64,000 bases of DNA, taken from assembly GCF_023074835.1 (NCBI RefSeq), contig NZ_JALLGW010000001.1, positions 2,480,001 through 2,544,000 of the forward strand, read 5' to 3'. Made by a program: the position numbers and the translations under genes. The DNA comes from Halomarina salina (GTDB lineage Archaea > Halobacteriota > Halobacteria > Halobacteriales > Haloarculaceae). Below, in pieces: positions 59,242-64,000 of the stretch. Each line of letters begins with the position of its first letter. Position 1 is the first letter of the stretch. Under the pieces are notes generated by a model, which saw only the letters and a list, made by a program, of their open reading frames with translations, was not told where the DNA came from and ran no database searches.

Positions 59242-60882
59242 TCAGTCGGCCTCGCCGACCATCTCGGTGAACGTGACGATGTCGTCGTCGGTCCCGGCGA
59301 CGATGAGTTCGTCGTCGGGGTCGAGTCTGAAGTCGGGACCCAGTTCGGAGACGAGGTCCCCGTTGCGTTCGACGGCGACGACGGTACACCCGGTCCGGGC
59401 GCGGATGTCGGCCTCGCCGAGCGTCCGGTTGGCCAGGTCGCCCGGTCCCGTGCGGATGAGTTCGACCTGCTGGTCGAAGGTGATGACCTCCTCGTCGAGG
59501 ATGGTCGAGGCGAGCATCCGTCCGCTGACGGTCCCCAGCGAGAGGACGTAGTCCGCACCCGCCCGGTAGAGTTTGCGGACGCTCTCCTGGGACTCGGCGC
59601 GGGCGACGATCTCGACCTCCGGATTCAGCTCGCGGACGACGAGCGTGGCGAACACGGTCTGCGTGTCGTCGGGCAACGAGAGGATGACGGTCCCGGCCGC
59701 CTCGATCCCCGCCTCGCGGAGCACGTCGACGTCGGTCACGTCGCCGGTCACGTCGGCCTCCTTCTCGGGGTCGGTGTCGACGGTGACCTGTGGGAGGCCG
59801 ATTCCTGCATCGTCGATGGCCCTGACGACGGTCTCGCCGACGACGCCCAGTCCCGCGACGACGACGTGGCCGTGTCGGCGGCGGCGCTGTTCGGAGCGGG
59901 TGAGCCGTTTCAGCTCCTCCAGCTGGGACTCGTGGCCCGCGACGAGCAGGATGGTCTGCTCGTCGATGAGCGTGTTCGGCGACGGCGGCGAGACGAACTC
60001 GCCGCGGAACCACGCGCCGATGACGTTCGCACCCGTCTGCTCGCGGATACCGCTGTCCGCGACCTGCACGCCGTCGAGTTCGCTGCCCGACTGCACGGGG
60101 AGTTCCACGACGTCGAACCCGTCCCCGATCTCGATGGCGTCGTCGAGGTCCGAGGAGACGCCCGACGTGACCTTCGTCGCGAGGCTCTCGCCGACCAGCT
60201 GGCGGGGTGAGAAGACGTCGCTCGCCCCGGCGAGCCGGTGGTACTCCTTCAGCGGTGGCTCCTCGACGAACGTGATGACGGGCGTGTCACAGACCTGCGT
60301 GGCCGTGAGCGTCACCGAGGCGTTGGTCGCGTCGTCGACGTCGGCCACGAGCGCCCGGGCGTATTCGAGGTTCACGTCGTCCCGGTACGTCTCGACGCTC
60401 TCGGGTTCGCCGTGGACGACGGTGGTGTCGGACTCGTAGATGTCGGCCGCCCGGTCCCGGTCCGGTTCGACGACAACGTACGGGATGCCGCGAGCGTCGA
60501 GTTCCCGGATAAGCGCCTCGCCGCGAGCCGTGTACCCGGCGATGACGACGTGGTCACCGAGGTCGACGCTCGTCGGTGCGGCCGTCGACAGCGCCTCCTC
60601 GAACAGCGGGAAGACGAGCGTCGGCAGGGCGAGGAAGATGAGGAACACGCCGGTGAGGTCCATCACGATGACCAGCACGTTCATCTGCCAGCTCGACCAC
60701 GGTGCGTCGGAGCCGAACCCGGTCGTCGTGAACGTCTCGACGACGACCTGCAGCGAGTGGAGGAAGGAGATCCGGTCGGCCTCGAACGCCCCCATCCCGT
60801 AGTCGTAGACGACGGCGTACAGGAGCATGACGACGAAGAGAACGGCCATGTACCGGACCGTCCGGCGCATCCACTTGTCCAT
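59242..60882 (-). CDS. Potassium channel-like protein with two RCK modules
   Basis: 546 residues. Two membrane spans (about 11-28 and 65-90) flank a pore loop with selectivity filter TTGFG (53-57). Two successive RCK units follow: TrkA_N (HVVIAGYTARGEALIREL) plus TrkA_C, then TrkA_N (HVVVAGLGVVGETVVRAI) plus TrkA_C. Kch/MthK-like architecture, with both RCK domains on one chain rather than as separate subunits. Regulates K+ in response to a cytoplasmic ligand (inferred). Confidence 0.88.
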   Translation of the reverse strand: MDKWMRRTVRYMAVLFVVMLLYAVVYDYGMGAFEADRISFLHSLQVVVETFTTTGFGSDAPWSSWQMNVLVIVMDLTGVFLIFLALPTLVFPLFEEALSTAAPTSVDLGDHVVIAGYTARGEALIRELDARGIPYVVVEPDRDRAADIYESDTTVVHGEPESVETYRDDVNLEYARALVADVDDATNASVTLTATQVCDTPVITFVEEPPLKEYHRLAGASDVFSPRQLVGESLATKVTSGVSSDLDDAIEIGDGFDVVELPVQSGSELDGVQVADSGIREQTGANVIGAWFRGEFVSPPSPNTLIDEQTILLVAGHESQLEELKRLTRSEQRRRRHGHVVVAGLGVVGETVVRAIDDAGIGLPQVTVDTDPEKEADVTGDVTDVDVLREAGIEAAGTVILSLPDDTQTVFATLVVRELNPEVEIVARAESQESVRKLYRAGADYVLSLGTVSGRMLASTILDEEVITFDQQVELIRTGPGDLANRTLGEADIRARTGCTVVAVERNGDLVSELGPDFRLDPDDELIVAGTDDDIVTFTEMVGEAD

Positions 60883-60970
60883 CGGGAGGTACTGCCCGTG
60901 TGGAGGACAAAACCGTTGGGAACTCGGCGCGAGCACGCTGTCGCCGAGCGGACAGACCGCACGACGGAAC

Positions 60971-60980
60971 GCTTAACCCA
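60971..60980 (+). promoter_or_regulatory. TATA-like box of the acylase operon
   Basis: GCTTAACCCA about 21-30 bases before ATG 61001. Confidence 0.5.
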
Positions 60981-61000
60981 CCTCCTGTTCCCGATGCTGT

Positions 61001-63445
61001 ATGTCACGAAATTACGTGCAGATGGCGGCCGCGGTGGTCGCCGTCGTCCTCCTCGTCGTCGCGGGGGTGCTCGGCGGGAGCTACCTCTCGCTGGCGGCCC
61101 CGTTCAGCGGCGGCGCGTGGACCGGTGTCTCCGACAGCGGCTCCGGTCTCGGCAGTACGGTCGGCGACGCCGTGAACGGCGAGACGACCGTCGAGAACCC
61201 CTACGGCGAGGCGACCGTCGCGTACGACGACGACGGCGTCCCGCACATCGAGGCGTCGAACGAAGAGGCGCTCTACTACGCCGTCGGCTACGTCCAGGCC
61301 AGGGACCGACTGTGGGAGATGGACCTCCAGCGTCGCCTGATGGGCGGGACGCTCTCCGCCGCCGTCGGCGACGCGGCCGTCGAGTCCGACCGGTTCCACC
61401 GCGAGATGGACTTCCGCGGTGCGGCCGAAGCGTCGTGGCAGTCCGTGGAGGACTCCGGGTACGGCCCGCTCGTCGAGGCGTTCACCGGCGGCGTCAACCG
61501 CTACATGGACACCGAACCGCTCCCGGTCGAGTTCCGACTGAACGACTACGAACCGGAGCGGTGGACGCCCGTGGCGACGCTGCTCATCGACAAGCAGATA
61601 TCCTGGTCGCTGTCGGGGGACTTCCGCGACCTGGAGGGGAGTGTCCTCGACGCGAAACTCGGCGCGAACGCGACGAGCCAGCTCTACCCCGACCAGCTGG
61701 CGCACGACAGCCCCGTCCTCCGGACCGAGTGGAACGCGACGACCGCGAACGGGTCGAACGCGTCCGCCCTCGCCGACTACGACGCGCTGTACGACTCCCT
61801 CCGTGACTTCCAGCGCGAACCGGGCATCGGGTCGAACAACTGGGTCGTCTCGGGGAACCAGACCGCGAGCGGGCGACCGCTGCTCGCCAACGACCCGCAC
61901 CTCTCCCTCACCGTCCCGCCGGTGTGGTACGAGATGCACCTGACGGTCACGGGCGACGACGGCTACGACGTGCGTGGCGTGACGTTCCCCGGCGTCCCGA
62001 GCGTCATCATCGGACAGAACCGGGACGTCGCGTGGGGCGTGACGAACGTCGGCGCGGACGTCACCGACCTCTACCGCTACGAGACGCCCTCGAACGACAC
62101 GTACGTCTACGAGGGCGAGACGCGCGAGTTCGAGACCGAACGGCAGACCATCGAGGTGAAAGGGGGTGACGACGTCGACGTGACGGTCAGGAAGTCGGTC
62201 CACGGCCCGTACCTCGAACGCGAGACGCCCGACGGCCCCGTCGGCGTCGCCGTCGCGTGGACCGGCCTGACGGGCACGAAGGAGGCGCTGGCCATCCACG
62301 ACTTCAACCGGGCGTCGAGCGTCGAGGAGATGGAGGAGGCCGCGCGGAACTTCGACTCGCCGACCCAGAACCTCGTGGCGATGGACCGTGATGGCGGGAC
62401 GCTCTACCGTGCCACCGGGAAGTACCCGTACCGCTACACGAACGGCTCCGTCGTCCGCGGTGACCGCGTGTTCGACGGGAGCGCTGGCGAGGGCGAGTGG
62501 CGCGGGTTCACGCCGTACGGCCAGTCGTCGTGGGAGGGGTTCGTCCCGTACGAGCAGGTGCCGCACGTCCAGAACGCCGACTACGTCGCCACCGCGAACC
62601 AGCGGACCGCCGACGAACCGGGGTTCTACCTCTCGACGAGCAGTCGGTACGCCGACCCGTACCGCGGGGCGCGCATCTACGAACTGCTCGACCGACGCGC
62701 GGAGTCGGACGAACCGATGGACAGCGAGTACATGCAGACCATCCAGCGGGACGTCTACTCGACGGCCGCGGAGGGGTTCGTCCCCGGCATCCTGGACTCG
62801 CGAAAGTCCATGAACGAGGACACCCGTGAGTGGGCGGACTCGCTGGAGTCGTGGGACTACAACATGACCGCCGACTCCGAGGCGGCGCTGGCGTTCGCGC
62901 TGTTCCGCCAGGAGGTCCGCAACGCGACGTTCTACGACGAGTATCACCCGAAGGGCCTCGACGAGGGCTACTACCCGCACCTCTACGTCGTCCAGACGCT
63001 CCCGGCCGACAGCGAGTGGTTCGACGACGTCCGCACCGCCGACCGGGAGACGCGCGCCGACGTCTACGCCGAGGCGATGGCGCGAGCGGAGGCCCGCGCC
63101 GAGGAGGAGGGCTGGGAGACGTACGGCGACTACAACCGACTGGACCTGAACCACCCGTTCCCGGTCGGGTACCTCGACTACCCCTCGCGGGCGATGGACG
63201 GGTCGCCGTTCACCGTGTTCAACTTCCGCGTCGAGGGGTCGATGCAGGCCGGGTCGAGCTGGCGCATGGTCTCGACGTGGGGGAGCGACTCGCTCGGCGT
63301 CATCCCTGGCGGGCAGTCGGGCAACCCGTTCTCGCCGCACTACCACGACCAGCTCGACGAGTGGGCCGAGGGCGAGTACAAGCCGATGACGTTCGACGCG
63401 CCCGGTGGCGTCGACATCCGATTCGTGGAGGGGAGCGATGAGTGA
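61001..63445 (+). CDS. Penicillin acylase-family Ntn hydrolase, exported
   Basis: 814 residues. An N-terminal membrane segment (AAAVVAVVLLVVAGVLGG) acts as signal or anchor. The precursor would be cleaved before the nucleophile Ser278 in GIGSNNWVVSG, giving the N-terminal nucleophile Ser of the beta chain, as in penicillin G acylase; ASGRPLLANDPHLSL follows. The large C-terminal part is typical of the family. Such enzymes hydrolyse amide side chains of penicillins, acyl-homoserine lactones or peptides; the natural substrate here is unknown. Its stop region overlaps a small membrane gene by eight bases. Confidence 0.9.
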   Translation: MSRNYVQMAAAVVAVVLLVVAGVLGGSYLSLAAPFSGGAWTGVSDSGSGLGSTVGDAVNGETTVENPYGEATVAYDDDGVPHIEASNEEALYYAVGYVQARDRLWEMDLQRRLMGGTLSAAVGDAAVESDRFHREMDFRGAAEASWQSVEDSGYGPLVEAFTGGVNRYMDTEPLPVEFRLNDYEPERWTPVATLLIDKQISWSLSGDFRDLEGSVLDAKLGANATSQLYPDQLAHDSPVLRTEWNATTANGSNASALADYDALYDSLRDFQREPGIGSNNWVVSGNQTASGRPLLANDPHLSLTVPPVWYEMHLTVTGDDGYDVRGVTFPGVPSVIIGQNRDVAWGVTNVGADVTDLYRYETPSNDTYVYEGETREFETERQTIEVKGGDDVDVTVRKSVHGPYLERETPDGPVGVAVAWTGLTGTKEALAIHDFNRASSVEEMEEAARNFDSPTQNLVAMDRDGGTLYRATGKYPYRYTNGSVVRGDRVFDGSAGEGEWRGFTPYGQSSWEGFVPYEQVPHVQNADYVATANQRTADEPGFYLSTSSRYADPYRGARIYELLDRRAESDEPMDSEYMQTIQRDVYSTAAEGFVPGILDSRKSMNEDTREWADSLESWDYNMTADSEAALAFALFRQEVRNATFYDEYHPKGLDEGYYPHLYVVQTLPADSEWFDDVRTADRETRADVYAEAMARAEARAEEEGWETYGDYNRLDLNHPFPVGYLDYPSRAMDGSPFTVFNFRVEGSMQAGSSWRMVSTWGSDSLGVIPGGQSGNPFSPHYHDQLDEWAEGEYKPMTFDAPGGVDIRFVEGSDE

Positions 63446-63785
63446 CGCCGCACGGACCGGGCGCATCCGCGACGCGCTCCGAAGCGGGCGGTACTCCGAC
63501 GTGCTCGTCGTCGTCACGTTCGTCGTCGCGCTAGCGCTCACGGCCGTCCACTGGGTGGGCCTCGCCGTCGGCGGGGCGCTGCTCGGAGTCCTCGCGCCCT
63601 CGTTCTGGCGGGCCGTCCAGTACGGCCTCTACCTCGGCATCACGGTGCTCGCGGCGTTCCTCGTCTACCTGTGGCTGTTCGGGGCGCTCGGGGAGTTCGC
63701 CGGGGCGGGGCAGTTGACGTGGCTCGCCATCGCGGTGGCGCTGCTGGTACCGCCGCTCGCGGCGACGGTGCGGGCGTTCGGCTGA
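63438..63785 (+). CDS. Small three-span membrane protein
   Basis: 115 residues. A polar N-terminus (about 18 residues) is followed by three or four hydrophobic segments (VVVTFVVALALTAVHWVGLAV, GLYLGITVLAAFLVYLWLF, LTWLAIAVALLVPPLAA). ATG 63438 overlaps the acylase stop by eight bases, so co-translation is likely. Possibly a membrane partner of the acylase (inference only). Confidence 0.75.
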   Translation: MSDAARTGRIRDALRSGRYSDVLVVVTFVVALALTAVHWVGLAVGGALLGVLAPSFWRAVQYGLYLGITVLAAFLVYLWLFGALGEFAGAGQLTWLAIAVALLVPPLAATVRAFG

Positions 63786-63899
63786 CTGTAGCGGCCGATT
63801 CCTCGCACGCTCGTCGCCTCGACCCCCGGCCGTCACAGGTAGCAGTGGGAACCCCCGGTGTCAGTACTGTTTTCTCGGCGCCACTGCTGCGGTCGGGTA

Positions 63900-64000
63900 T
63901 GCAACCCGACCTCTCTGCGCTCGACGCGTTCCTCGACGACCGCGGCGCGGACGGCTACCTCGTCTTCGCCGACGCCGAGGACTCGACACAGCGCTACGTC
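63900..64000 (+). CDS. M24 metallopeptidase (Xaa-Pro peptidase-like), partial
   Basis: Only 33 complete codons are visible before the window ends. MQPDLSALDAFLDDRGADGYLVFADAEDSTQRYV is the creatinase/prolidase N-terminal domain start typical of haloarchaeal M24 peptidases. Metal-binding residues lie beyond the edge. Confidence 0.7.

Noticed and set aside
61004-63541. A long open frame antisense to the acylase gene (and similar antisense frames elsewhere, such as 8781-10157 opposite TraB)
   Set aside because: GC-rich third positions keep antisense frames open. Their products are Val/Arg/Asp-rich without family motifs, while the sense genes have clear domains.
1-64000. A CRISPR array, prophage or defence island
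   Set aside because: No regularly spaced repeats, Cas genes, integrase, terminase or restriction genes were seen; almost all genes are core metabolic or information genes.

Overview
This is a chromosomal segment of a halophilic archaeon (class Halobacteria). The evidence is consistent across the window. Base composition is GC-rich with a strong third-position GC bias, and the proteins are very acidic. Promoters are archaeal TATA-type, often only 25-32 bases before the start codon (leaderless transcripts). Archaea-specific or haloarchaeal families include the proteasome alpha and beta subunits, RNase P proteins Rnp2 and Rnp3, SBDS, TFB, DacZ, HTH-10 (Bat-type) regulators, HalOD1 proteins, DUF555, UPF0058 and gamma-glutamylcysteine ligase. 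About 75 protein genes and one tRNA-Leu are supported. I see no CRISPR array, rRNA or intact transposon.

Layout. 1-5.7 kb: a truncated XRE-CBS regulator, an HTH-10 regulator, an amino-acid permease/M20 peptidase operon, a DUF555 protein and psmB. 5.8-13.3 kb: a tandem winged-helix protein, purM, a TraB/site-2-protease operon, a HalOD1 protein, a hotdog thioesterase, a cysteine synthase with an unusual insertion, and small redox and zinc proteins. 13.3-20 kb: a DUF255 protein, purD, an F420-type NADP oxidoreductase, an acyltransferase and the mscS-dacZ (cyclic di-AMP) operon. 20-21.6 kb: an accessory-looking island at tRNA-Leu(UAG), with two truncated copies of the tRNA 3' end, one membrane protein and hairpins. 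21.6-29 kb: MOSC, a stand-alone TFB-like cyclin fold, coaD, gshA, a hydrolase, S-adenosylmethionine synthetase and a CYTH protein. 29-35 kb: an FKBP with a chaperonin-like Gly-Met tail, a tandem-hairpin 3' element, a MinD-like/RecA-like pair, pyrBI and tiny membrane proteins. 35-44 kb: thiolase-DUF35, then the archaeal rnp3-methyltransferase-rnp2-psmA-SBDS superoperon, FUN14 and hflX. 44-50.7 kb: moaC-nnr, acyP, ogg, a second DUF555 and tfb. 50.7-64 kb: two HTH-10 regulators, a class V aminotransferase, trxB, a UDP-GlcNAc 2-epimerase-like gene, an ABC-2 exporter, a double-RCK potassium channel, a penicillin-acylase-family enzyme and the start of an M24 peptidase.

Themes. Protein and RNA quality control is prominent (proteasome, RNase P, SBDS, HflX, FKBP, TraB/S2P). 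So is thiol redox chemistry (GshA, TrxB, a thioredoxin, CysK, DUF255). Osmotic and ion signalling is represented by DacZ-MscS and the RCK channel. Purine, pyrimidine, CoA, SAM and Mo-cofactor synthesis are also present. Most genes are conserved core genes. The least explained material is the tRNA-Leu island, the repeated tandem-hairpin element placed directly after two stop codons, structured gene-free stretches near 26.9 and 38.5 kb, and several micro- and orphan proteins.
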